DNA of 64,000 nt from Gnetum montanum. Its lineage: Eukaryota; Streptophyta; Gnetopsida; Gnetales; Gnetaceae. The position numbers and the translations under genes were made by a program. Under the pieces are notes generated by a model that searched no databases, was not told the DNA's origin, and saw only the letters and a list, made by a program, of their open reading frames with translations. Positions 11,112-23,129 of this stretch are shown here, in pieces; position 1 is the first letter of the stretch, and the number at the start of each line of letters is the position of its first letter. The stretch lies in contig MNCI01010025.1 in the NCBI GenBank assembly GCA_015680685.1, forward strand, positions 165,823-229,822, given 5' to 3'.

Positions 11112-11738
11112 AGGAACTCCAGAGTAAATAGATCTTTATTCAAGCAGACATTGTAATTGAACAAAAGTTTGTGTACGACAATAAAGAAGAGCTTCTTAGA
11201 TAAACCTTTCAGTGCATGGAATAGGCTAATTATGATTTTATTTACAATTATTTATTATTTGTTATTTAAATAATTTATTAGTTTATTAAATCTTACTCAA
11301 TCCTTCTCTCCTAGTTAAGTGCCTCAATATGACCACTTCGAGCATGTGTGTTATGCTTGGTGATCCTAGCAACGATTAGCGTTTGGTAACCAAGGTTGCA
11401 TCGTTTTAGGGTGTGAACAATAAGTGGGAACAAATGCTAATGCTAGGTTAATTTAGACTTAGTTCATTAGTTAAAGTTAGTAATTAGTCTCTTCACCCTT
11501 CAAATAAATAGAATAGGAGATAAAACATAAAAAGATATAAAAATCATATACCTCAAACTTACTTATCCATACACCGTGAAAACTACAAGTAATTCTAGGA
11601 AGACAACGAATGATTAACCTTAAGTGTTTCATGAGGCGTGTAGGCACTTAGTCTGCAAGGTTCGACCGGATCGCACGTGGTACGCTCATATTCATATGGT
11701 TGAGTGTAAGGGTACCTTGCCACTCATCAACTATTTTT
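11112..11738 (-). repeat. Right terminal block (LTR-like), inverted copy of 1132-1876
   Basis: Ends in CTTGCCACTCATCA, mirror of the start of the left block. Contains AATAAAG on both strands near 11130 and 11182. About 120 bp shorter than the left copy because of indels in the central part. Confidence 0.6.
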
Positions 11739-13629
11739 GGTAAATAGAATTGTTTTGGTACCTTTGGGGTATCAAAACTTATTATAAATGGAAACCATGA
11801 TAGATTTAGATACTTTCCACACCTACATGTGACATCAATTTATCAACAATTAGGATAGAAATTTGTAGCCCAAGTTATGGCCATGAAACCTATATAAATC
11901 AAGCTTGAAAACTATGACAAGGTTTCACAATTTTTTGAGAGAGGTCCATAGCTTTAACAACTCATTATAATCACTAGGCTTTGGAGCATTCTCAGCATGG
12001 AACCTATAACCCTTTTGACCATTGTTAAATCCTTAATATTGTCTAAGATTTTGTGGCAATCCTGAGCAACCTAGACCTCAACACTCCTAGCATGGCTCTC
12101 TTTTATGGCCTAAAACCCTCACACATTTCACCCTTTGAACCATGAATGCTACAAATTTGGTGAAGGGAACAATAAGGTTTTGTAGTTTTAGGAGTTGTGG
12201 AGCATCTAGATTATGGAGCTGAAAATGATATCCAAAGCTACTAACTTCAACAGACTCCAAACATCCATTAAAGTGCATCCTTTGCATCTTAGGCATCATT
12301 TTTACACATTGCAAACTTTGTTTTATTCTTAATATTTTATTGCACTAAAGTTTATAGTTATGTTTTTTTGTGCAAATTAGTATAATTTCATATCATTCTA
12401 TGCATTTATTTTAAGTTAAATATGCATTACATTTTATTTTTATTACCTCTATTTACGCTCTCTAAGTCCTTACATGATCAACAAAACTATCCATGGTACC
12501 TTGGATCCTATTCTCAAAGGTCCTTAGTGTCTAGGATTAAATTTTTTTACTTGGGATCTTCAGTTTTCCAACATCCAAAATATCTAATTACTACAATTTT
12601 CTAGTACTAAAATGAGGGTCTTCATCCAATTTCTATGTTCAATCTTGCTTGCCATTATAACAATGCTATTTTCAATAATCAAAAAATCTTTGAAATTGCA
12701 CAAAAAAGATTTAAAATTTTGTAAATTTTTCTCTACAAAAAAACCTAATGCTACTATCCATCTCCTTACAACCAAAACATAGCATGGAGGTTGGAAGTAA
12801 TTTGGGCTTATAAAAATCTTTTTAGCATTTGCTAAACATTATAAGACTAGTGTGGTTATAAGTTGCATCTACCTTTGTGTGTTCCAAAGACTAGTATTAC
12901 TCCTCACAACCATCCAAAACCTTATACCCCTATACTATGAAAATTTTCCATCAAGGCCAACATTAGTTCCTAACCCAAAACTTTCTACTCCTCGGTTGTG
13001 AAAATTGTCTAGTAAGGCTACCATTAATGTCCTTCCAAGACCAAAAGGACCTTTGAAACAACAAAATATTCATCTTAAATTTTGGTAATAATCATTAATC
13101 CTACCAAGATAAGACACCCCAAACACTTTGAAGAGAGGTGTATGACCTTTTATCTTACCCCTCTTGCCCCCTCCCCCCTCTCCTCCCCCTTCACCTACCG
13201 TCCCACCCCTACTCTTTTCACCGCCACCATCAATACTATTGGCACACCTAATGTTCTGAGGGTTTTAACATAAAATTTTTGTATTTTTCTAAGGATGTAC
13301 TCCTTCTCTTTCATTACAATCTACACTATATTTTACAATTTTAATACATAATAGTTTGGCGAGCACATCCCTTTTTACATTTTGAAAATTCCATCTGCTG
13401 GAATTTTTATTTTTATTAGTTAATTAAGCATTCTTCTAGGAAAATTTTAAATGCTATCACTATTATGATTATCCAATCAACCATTTTACCTTTCAACTTC
13501 ACTAACACAATGTCTAGCCAATAGGCCATTAGGGGTTTTGACCCCAAAGATCATTTAGGCTCAAGGGGTGAAGCCTAAAATTTTTGATGATATATGAAGA
13601 TCATTACCACTTTGTTTATGTGAATATTT
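11739..13629. other. Unannotated AT-rich DNA
   Basis: No coding motif, LTR end or RNA gene recognised. A C-rich patch occurs at 13160-13210. This is where a 5' LTR and leader of the following element should be, but I could not match it to any second copy in the window. Confidence 0.4.
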
Positions 13630-13635
13630 AGGCTA

Positions 13636-15880
13636 GGATGCTCATTCGAAGAATGGAAGTAGATGTAAAAAGGGAGTATGAACTCATCTTCCATGATGGA
13701 AAGGAATACATACCTTCCTGATACAATATTGTTAAATGAAACTTATATGTGCATTGTTTCTTAATTAATTAAGATGGATGAAGAGGATGAGAATACTAGT
13801 TTAGATGAACAATATGAAAAAGAAAATGAGTTCAGGGTTGAGTCTAAACATGAGAATCTCATAGGAGGACTCTTCCAAAAATTGACTTCCAAAGCTACCA
13901 TGTCCACTTCAAACCCTCTTGTCTCTTTCAAAATATAAATCCCTTAGTGCTCACCTCCTCCCTATCCAACAATGTTTGGACCATAACCTATTATTGAAGC
14001 ACATTAAACATAATCAGTGTTGCAAGTAGTAGTGTTCCATACCTCCATGTCTTTTTCCACACAACCATAGTCTATGTGCCCATCATTGGTGATTATAACT
14101 ACCACTCATTCATTTTCAACACAAATGGAGCCCATAGTAGAACCTCAAGTAATGCAAGGATCACATATCTATTTGATCCCTTTATGTCCTTTCGCTATTC
14201 AGTCCATCCACAATGATGATAACTGAACGTCTTTCTTTAGTGGCATAATTAATTATGAGGCTATAGTCCTTCTAGCTCATATCCCAATATTTCGTACAAA
14301 CTCCACAATCCATGAGGGTACCTCAAGGATTAGATCAAGCCTTCCAAATGATCTAAGATTTGACAAAAGAGTTATAGAGGCTTAGGGCTTCCATGTCCTA
14401 GATCATTAATATAATGGATTTCTACTACGATGATCCTACGAGTCCTAGGGTCCCATATCTAATTCTTCATACAAGTGTTTTCATACCTCACTTTATCAAA
14501 TACAATGATGAGGATGATCCTAACTCAAACCTTATCATATTTCATTCTGAGTGCTTGTTACTGTAAGCTTGGACACACACAATAATGTAGATTTTTCCTA
14601 TGTATCTTATAGCAAATGCTCTAAACTAGTACTATGCCTTACCTAGAGGATTGATATCCTCACTAGAAGACCTTAATTCATAGTTCTCTAACCATTTCAA
14701 GTACAACTTAAAACCTAATACAATACTTGACCAACTAATGAAGGTTAAGCAAGGATCTCCTCAGCTAGTGCAAAAGTTCATACAATGATGGAACACTTTT
14801 CTTAAAAAGATTTTGGAACCAATATGTGAGACTCAGCTTCTAGCTATATTTAAGGGGATGGTTAATTATATTATTAAGTCAAAATTATAGTAATTAGATC
14901 CATGGTCACTTAGTAGGATTTTTCAAAAGTTAAGAACATAGAGGATGCCATAGAATCTAGCCATGATCCTACATATTTGAATGAGCACTAGTATTCATGA
15001 AAGGATAAGGATAGAGGGAGGAAAAATAATATAGCGGTGGCCACTATGACAAAGGAGAGCAAGATGATCACCTAGGGACTAAGAAAAAACCAACCCAAGA
15101 TCCCTACCAACAACAATCAATCCTAAATAATTAAGACCTCTACATCAACTATGATGAGGCCCAACTTTGAATGAAAGAACCAATCAAAATATACTAGGTG
15201 ACTATTAAAGGCATCAAAATTCCTTGACCAACTATTAAAGAGTGAAAAAATAAAATAAAAGAAAATGATATAAAATACCTATAAACAAAAATGAGCCCAT
15301 TAACTTCTACTAGTTTAAAATACCTATAAACAAAAATGTCTTGAAAAAATGTACCTCCTCACAATGAAATGAGCTCTTTAACTTCTACTAGTTTAAGGAG
15401 CCCATTTTTGTTTATCTATGTTCTTCAAAGAGCCTTTAATAATCAAAGTACCCCCTCTTGTTTCAACTAAGTCCATCCTAACAATCAAACAATGTTCTCT
15501 CGTGGTAGCCAATGTAACGACTTCTTCTTAGTCAACCAATAACAAGAAGTCCTCAAGACAAAAAAGTCAAAAGCCTAAACATAAACACAATAAGCAATCC
15601 AAGGCATGAAAGGAAGTGCATCTACCAGAGACCACTCCCATCTCATTAATGTCCATGACCTCTACTACCCAAGCTACTTTAACTAGTAAACCATGGAAGG
15701 ATCCTAATCCCCAAGGGAAGGGAAAAGAGGCCAAGCCATAACAACTAAAAAATGAAGTTCACATTTTGGGGCACATTGAGAAATTCAAAAATAATAGGAT
15801 TGAAAAGTCCATATCCAACAACAAGAATTTCCTCAATGTGATGGAATAGGTCAAATAGTCACTATTAACTTAGCATATAT
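13636..15880 (+). pseudogene. Element D gag
   Basis: N-terminal K-R-E-Y-E-L-I-F-H-D-G-K-E-Y-I-P-S (about 13660-13715) matches E (R-Q-Y-E-L-F-Y-S-G-G-Q-E-F-I-P-S) and G. An acidic linker follows from 13773. The core capsid-like region starts near 14318 with G-L-D-Q-A-F-Q-M-I, then M-D-F-Y-Y-D-D-P (near 14413), a V-Q-K-F-I-Q segment (about 14770) and L-L-A-I-F-K-G (about 14840), all collinear with G. The C-terminal part to 15.9 kb is rich in lysine, threonine and serine with many stops. Gag packages the element RNA; this copy is dead. Confidence 0.75.
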
Positions 15881-15929
15881 GACCTTGTAATAACTTTTTC
15901 CATACATTGTAAAGCATTAGTTAATATGT

Positions 15930-16729
15930 CAAAATTAATTCCTCTTAGTGAGGAAATCCCTTCTAGTGAGGAATCCATTCACATGATCTTGGAATCATTG
16001 CCACTTAATGAAGAAATTAAGTCAACATCACTAGTGTTTTGTGATAGAGAAATCAAAACCAACCTATAAAATAGTGAGGTAACCAAGGCTCCTCTCTTTA
16101 TAACAATAAGTGTTGGACAATATAAAGTGAATAGGGTGCATGTTAGTGATAGGGAAGCAAAAAAAATAATTACCCTATACCATCATTTAGGCCTAACAAA
16201 AAACATACAAAGCACTTCAACATCAACTCTTAAATCCTTCAATGGATCACAAGTTGTCATCAAAGGTTCTATCTCTTTATACTTTGTGGCAATGAACCAA
16301 TTCCCCACAATGGCCAACTTCTTGGTAGTGAAGAAAATACCAAGATTCAACATCATCCTAGGGAGGCCTTGGCTAGCTTAACTATGAGCTATGTCCTCAC
16401 CCATTCACCAAGAAATACACTTTCCTTATAAGGAAGGTGAAATAATTGTTCATGGTGACAATGTAGTTCCCTTAACATTTAACAACGTTCACATAGAATA
16501 GGGATTTGAAGTGGAGTTTCAAGAAGAAACTATTGCTATTAGCCATAAAGTCATGAAGATCCATAGAGTGGAAGAGGCAAAAACCAACAATGAGGAACCT
16601 AGGGATACACTATGGGGAGAGTTTCCCTTTATCATCATTAGCAAAGGAGACAAGGAATATAAGCTTATGAAAAATATATCATATATGCTCCCTAATTTCT
16701 TAAGGATTATGAAACATTTTCATAAATGA
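15930..16729 (+). pseudogene. Element D protease and downstream segment
   Basis: Reads L-F-I-T-I-S-V-G-Q-Y-K-V-N-R-V-H-V-S-D-R-E-A, where the active centre D-D-G-A-A (seen in E) has become S-D-R-E-A. It continues to F-N-I-I-L-G-R-P-W-L-A at 16350-16380. After a stop, the conserved post-protease stretch S-S-P-I-H-Q-E-I-H-F-P-Y and then an acidic segment with L-W-G-E-F-P-F-I-I-I-S-K-G-D run to 16729. E keeps the same post-protease block, so it is a real part of this polyprotein family, though I know no function for it. Confidence 0.8.
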
Positions 16730-17027
16730 TGTGTATCCTTAATCCACCTACCTTATGCACCTATAACCATGTGGTCATCTTTACTTATAGCCTTTTAGCC
16801 TACTTTACATGTTATTTGTATGCACCATTTTTTTTACTTTATGACTCAATTAACAAGTATCCTAAAGTTTACTCTAGTTTGCATTTTTACTTTTAAGGAC
16901 TTTTTCTCATTTTTTTTCCTTTTCTTATAATGTGAAATACAAATGTTTAAAACTAGAAAAATCCATACAAATGTTTAAAATCAAAAATCAGTAAAAAATT
17001 ATTTTTTGTTTCCAAATTGCACAACCT

Positions 17028-17192
17028 ACCATAGCTTAAAACTAACAACATATGATTTGTGCCTACCATAGCCTAAAACTAGTAAATCCTATGACTCTCC
17101 ATAACCTAAAACTAACAAATCTTATGGCCTTCCATGGCCTAAAACTAGCAAACAATGCATAGCTTGTCATGGCCTAAAACTAGAAAAAATCA
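17028..17192. repeat. Five tandem 33-34 bp repeats around AAACTAG (element D)
   Basis: Units starting near 17030, 17063, 17097, 17130 and 17163, each with CCATRGCCTAAAACTARYAA. They lie just after the protease end and before the 3' end of the antisense gene. Related arrays occur at 41850-42030, 51940-52470 and 60900-61270. Confidence 0.85.
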
Positions 17193-17567
17193 TATCTTAT
17201 TTTTACTTTAGTCATCAACATTATTTCCTAGTCATTTTTTTACCTATTTATCACATTATTACCATGTAAGTTAGCAAACTCAGCCTTATACCATAATTGT
17301 AGCATGAAACTATGTAATATGAATGAAACTGTAATTCTAGAATGATATAACAAAAATTAAAATTTAAAAATAATAAATAAAATATCAAAAACATCATAAC
17401 CATGATCACATATTATGGAAATTTTTTAAATAACACATCATGAAGTAATTGAAATGTCCATCAATTGGATCATTAGATAACACTAGTCATAACAACATTA
17501 AAGTCAAATGTGATCAGTTAAAAATAATTGACATAAATAGACAATGATAGCAAGTTAACTAGTGATG

Positions 17568-20500
17568 CTAGGAGGCATCTCTAAGAGGTTGAGGATCATT
17601 TCCACTCTCACCACTAGGGCTATTAATATTAACTAGTGCCTATAGAATAATAACAAAAATTACTCAGTAATCAACACTATAAAATCAAGCCAATAACTTA
17701 AAAAAAATAAAACATGATAAAATCATATAACAAAAAAACCTAATAAGACTCTCACATGATCTACTTCAAGGAAAAACTATGAAGATCAACCTTCAAATGA
17801 TGAAGGATTTGATCTTTCATCATGTTGGCCTAGTCCACATCCCCAAGATTAACACTTGTGAAGATGTAACTCTCATCAATATCTATTCATGTAAGTAAAT
17901 TTTGTGATGTAGTAGTAGTAGATACATCACTTGAGGTAGTATATATCTAAGGGATAGGGAATTTATCCAAATTGAAAGTGTCTCTAAATAGTTTGAAGTT
18001 ACTTTTAGCTTAAATTCCCTTTACAAGAAACTCCAACTTACATTGTTAGATAGGATCCTATTTCAACCACGTAAGATAAGACTCATGTTTGGACTTATAT
18101 GTATTTTTGTGGGCCTTCTATGACTAGTCCCACTTACAAACCCTAGCATAGTAATATTTTTAGTCTTTAGCCTTGTAGGTGATCAAGTCCATCTATAATC
18201 ACTACTCTATCATCTCTTTGGCAAGGGCAACCTTGTCATGGATGACATTATAGTAATGTGCCCATGATCTCCTTAGTTTGCAAATATTATTTTTTAGCCA
18301 CTTGGACCTCCATGAAAGCCTTATAATCCTAAGGATCATTGATCACCTCAACTTGTCTATTAGTCTCTTCCTTTAAGAACTCAATTTGTTTTAATAGGGA
18401 TTCGTTAGACCATTGGAATTTTCATGAGTTTTTTTCACATGAAATTACAATATCACTTGCACTTTCATACAACTTTCATGAAACATTTTCCATGTTAGGT
18501 CGAACACTAGCCAAGGATTCTATCTCCATGACATGATTAGATTCCGACTCAACCCTAGGCACTTCAAGCAATGTAATCATAAAACATACACATAAGTAGA
18601 ATATACAACAACAATGGCTATAACAAAAACATATAACCAATATACCAATAAAAAACTATATGTAAAATAATTAAATCAAAAATTAAATGAAGTTCTAATC
18701 AATTTTAGGAGCAACTTGTTGCAACCAATTGATTATATCCTTTTCTAGTCTATGCATGAATCCCACCTTATCAGGAACCTCTATCCATGGTTTCATAAGA
18801 AACATAAAAGTAGAGGAATCTGCTAGAGCTCAATAGCTAAAAAAATTATAAAAATTTTATAATTTTTATAATGAAACCAAAATATAAAATAAAAAAATAT
18901 AAGACATGATACAAAAGTGTATTTTTACTTGGAGCCTCATCTAGGATGACAATTGGAGATTCCCCTAGTAATGGTTCACCAGATAGAACATCCAAGTCAT
19001 CTAATGCAATGTTTTCCAATCCCTCATTCTCATGCCAATGTAGAAATACCTCCTCTAGGTGCTTCTATTCCATCTCTATGGCTACAACTTAGGTTACCAA
19101 TTTTTGTTGCCTATCTATAAGAACAAGGAATATAAAACATTAGAACAACTTAACATATTTCGTGTAGAAAAAATAACAACATAACCTTAAGACTTAGAAC
19201 ATAAAATAACCTAAGCATAAGATAAAATTAAAAACATACCTTTAACTACCTAATGTATTTTATCAAGCTTAAGTGTAAACCTTCTCTTGTTAGGTTGCCC
19301 AGTGACTAGTGCTACTTCCTCAACCATGGGCTACTTTAGCTTTGATCTAGCTACCTCATCAACTTCAACATGTAGGTCCTTGGTCCTCTCAAAATTAACC
19401 ACTCAACATGATTCTCAATCCTTGTGTTGTTAGGGAAAGCACAACACCTTTAACTAAGTTCCTTAGTTATGAAAGATAATGATTCCCCAACATCATCTAG
19501 TGAATTCTAGGCCTACATAGTTAAATAAATGTAGTTTATTCAAGGCTTAGAGAATTGGAATGGATCTTGACTTTCCCATCTTCCATCCATCCTCACCACC
19601 AAAAACTCTACAAATTTCCTCAAATATGATGCAAATAATGCATATGGCATGTGTCATATTGTAGTGAGATCCTACAAGAGTTTGAGGATTTCATCTGATA
19701 ACCTAGAGGACAAGTGAGTCGCCCATTTAAACTGAGCATCTTTAGTAAGGACCTTCCTCATGGTCCATGTGTGCACAATGTTGATAATCTTCATTGATGA
19801 TAATAGATTTGGAAAGATATGAGATTTGAACAAGGGATATGATTCCCTTGCTTATGGAACCTAAAACTCTTATAAATCCAATAAGGAGTGGCTACAATGA
19901 GCAGTCAACCATGATTCCACCTCCTCTTGATGACCTACCTCCTTTGCTAGTTCAGTGACAACGCTAATCCCTTTAGTTGGAATACCAAAGAGGTCATAGA
20001 AGGTAGCCTCATTGATGGCCAAGGTGATTGGAAAGTCATGAACATGGATGATAAATATTTTGACTCCATGGTCAAAGTAGTCAATAATGTTCACCATCTC
20101 AATAGTAGGGATGGTTGGGCTAGGCATCATGAAGAGTTCAAGTAAACCTGCATTAATGATGTTTTCTTGAATGTTTCTTTGTTTCATTTTACTCATCCAA
20201 TGTTATGTTGATTTTAATAAATGTTATTTTAAGATTAGAATCTCTTTGGGACATACTAAAACAACTAAGGTAATTTTGGAGGTGGTGGAAGCCCCTTCTA
20301 GACAATAAAAATGGCCAATTACCTTAGGCATAGGCACATCACATACAACTAGTATATGACAAGAACAACAAACTAAGATCATACTAATAAATCCATGAGA
20401 GACTTAAAACAAATAGCCTAGAAAAATGTAACCATGAAAATTTTTGTATAACACAACAAAAAAAATAATAAGAATATTTCTACCTTTATTACCTCTCTTC

Positions 20501-21325
20501 TTATTACTTGATGAGAAATTTGTGAAGGTCCTAGCATTGGTGCCTTCTTCTATGATATGTCCAGGAGCCATCCACCAACTATGAGCTATCTTAGTGGCTA
20601 GTAATGTTTGGAGGTTGGAGTGTAGATTATGGTGTACTTATCAAAATCTCCCTTTAGTTGCCAAACCACTACAAGCCTTACTATTGGGCTTTTGGTAAAT
20701 ACTCTTACTATGATTTGAACCAATGTTGAGGTTTGATCATTATTGATCAAACCTTGGTTACTAACCCTATACCTGCAAGATGTTTAGAAATCAAAATAAG
20801 AGAAACCAATAAGCTAAGAGTACGTAAATAAAATAGATAAAAATATGAAATTTTTTTAACAAATACACTTACCCTTCCAAATGGTACACCATGCTAGGAG
20901 GATTTTGAAGCAATGTGTGGGCTCTATGAGTCACTATCAAGGTGTTTCTAGTGTTGTACTAGGAGAACTCTAGCATGTTTCAAATATAAGATAGTTGGGG
21001 GATCCCCCTAGTACCTTCACTATCCAACACTTTACCTTCAGCATGGGTTTCAATATTGTTAATAATGAACTTAATGATAATGTTGGAAGACTAAGGCAGT
21101 AGAGTCTCCACAATGGTACTAGTCGTATAAGTTGAGAAATGTGTTAAGATTATCATACTAAAATTTTGTAATAATGAAGCCAAGAACTCTCTTACAGCTA
21201 GCCAAACAAATAAGGAGCCATGCTCCAAGATCATATCGGTCGGTAAGGTGTTGGGCTTGGGTAGGTGGATATAAGAAAGTATCGTCACCAACTCAATGAT
21301 CACTAGAATGGGCTTAAGCAAGGCC
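17568..21325 (-). pseudogene. Antisense multi-exon gene remnant in element D
   Basis: Homologue of the gene at 52651-56480. Minus-strand pieces in order: exon 21325-20873 (A-L-L-K-P-I-L-V-I-I-E-L-V, matching M-L-K-P-I-L-I-V-L-D-I-M of G), GT-AG intron 20773-20872 (starts GTAAGT), exon from 20772 (N-N-D-Q-T-S, against N-N-D-R-F-S), then a segment at 20196-19870 with F-Y-D-L-F-G-I-P against F-V-N-L-F-G-V-P. Further pieces are a T-M-R-K-V-L...Q-F-K-W-A-T segment near 19760, an acidic exon near 19100-18935, W-I-E-V-P-D-K-V-G-F-M near 18795, a coiled-coil-like segment near 18400-18300, and a last exon 17639-17568 after intron 17640-17755 (GTGAG...AG). The C-terminus is S-G-E-S-G-N-D-P. Many stops. 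Protein function unknown; it is not gag, PR, RT, RNase H or integrase. Confidence 0.65.
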
Positions 21326-23129
21326 CTGCATGGGGGAAACAACAACATAGTTAAAATTACCACCAAAATTTTCATAATAATTAAAACAAAAAATACTAGA
21401 AAAAATGATAACAAAGAATTTATTACAAAATAAATCATACATTAATTTTAATTTTATAAGAATTTTTCTAGACATCTTAGTTAATGGTGAAACTACCCAT
21501 AGAAAAAATTCTAGGAATGTTAGTTCAAAATTCTCTAAGAATTTAAAATAAACATGAAAATACCCTAAGAAAACCTTGAAAAAGATGATAAAAAATGAAT
21601 GAAAACACCTATGATTTAATTGTATGCTTGAAATAAATTCAACACACTATGTAAAACTCTAACAAAGTTTAACCAAAATTGACATGACCACACAAAATTG
21701 AAGAAAACAACCATGGGAAATCACTGAGCAAGAGATACCAAAAACTTTTTAAAATTAATGTAGAAAATAATAAAACATCCTTTACATCCCCAAGTATCCC
21801 CAAAAACATGTGTTGTTGGTGAAAAATGTCATGGAATGTGCAAGTGTTGCCCATTTTCACAAGGGTAAAGCTATAGAGGACAAAAACCTTGTTTCATGTG
21901 ATCCTAGTGAAAAAATCATAAAAAATCAACCATGAAACAAAATTCAATGATTCCATGAATTTTTGAAATTTTGAACAAAGATCCAAAAACTTGTATCTTG
22001 AAAACATAACAATTCTAGCCATTTTTGCTAGAAAGATTCTTGAAATGACATGAAAAATAGAAAAATAACATGGAATCACACCTACACTAGCTAACAAAGA
22101 AATTCACCTAGAATTAACTATAAACCAAAATTACATGATTCCATAACCATTTGAAACCTTGAACCATAAAATAATGATCAATAATTTCAAAAACACAAAA
22201 TACTTAGCTGTTTTAACACAAAAGAGTATAGAATTACAATGAAAAAATAGCGAAAAACTAGTAAACTACTTTGAACTAGATGACAAAAAAATTTAAGGAA
22301 AATTTACCATAAGCTAAAATATAGTATTTCAACTAGCATTTCAAATTTTTAACAATTTATTATAACCCTATGGAATAAAAAATTAAGAAATTATAGCTAA
22401 TTTCTTAAGAAAAAATACAAAATTTGTGTTGCTTTTTTGATGGAAAACAACAAAAACACATAAAATTAATTGAAAAAAAATTTATAATCAAACAAAAAAT
22501 TGAGCCTAACACTAAAGTAACACTAAAAATACATAAACAAAAATTAAAAATAGTGTAGGATTTTTGGAAAATTTTATTTTAATTGCCACATCAACCTAGA
22601 TCTAAGAAAATGTTTAGTTCCTAGACTAGAAAAACCTCAAAATACACATAAAAATGACTAAAAATTATGTAGATGATGGTAATGGTAGTTGATCTTTGTC
22701 CAATCAATGGTCATGGTAGATGTGAGAGCCCCTATGCTATTGCATCAGTGTCATCTAGGATAGTGTTCTTGTTGAGGTTGGCCTTCCTCTTCATCATGAT
22801 GAATGATAATGTAGAAAAAACCTTGAAAAGCCTTCAAAAACTTCCAAAAACCTTGATAGTAGCATTGCTCTTTGTTGATGATTAATAAAAAATTCTAAGG
22901 ATTGAAGGGATTGAAACCATACTTACTACCAAAGCTACCATTGAGGATATGGTTTGTACAAGTGATGTTTGGAAAAACAAGAAGTGAAAAACCAATCCCT
23001 CACCTACACATCCTCTACTAAACCACCACTACCAATATTCATGCATTGAACTCATGGTGCACTTATATTTTAAAGGGAAAAAATTTCTAGTAATGCTAGG
23101 ATGGTGGGAGTTTCAAAATCAAGGAAAAA
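21326..23129. other. AT-rich sequence upstream of the antisense gene
   Basis: No domain recognised. The minus strand has a polypyrimidine/AG acceptor (CCCCCATGCAG) ending at 21326, so at least the first part may be an intron of the antisense gene with an unidentified first exon upstream. Homonucleotide A/T runs dominate 22200-22660. Confidence 0.4.

Larger units (their letters stand above)
1132..11738. mobile_element. Composite inverted retroelement (inverted terminal blocks plus 3-kb inverted arms)
   Basis: The first bases (TGATGAGTGGCAAG, from 1132) recur as reverse complement at the far end (CTTGCCACTCATCA, to 11738). Inside, 1877-4864 is an inverted diverged copy of 5686-8823, around a loop at 4865-5685. 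The right arm holds a plus-strand aspartic protease and the loop holds the preceding gag part, so this is retrotransposon DNA arranged as a giant palindrome. Outer ends are TG...CA as in LTRs; I see no matching target duplication outside them. The right half contains an additional 2.29-kb block. Such inverted forms can arise by self-integration or by inverted duplication; the sequence alone does not decide. Confidence 0.7.

Noticed and set aside
12087-12314. 75-codon minus-strand frame in the 11.7-13.6 kb gap
   Set aside because: No homologue in the window, no motif, average length for chance in this composition.
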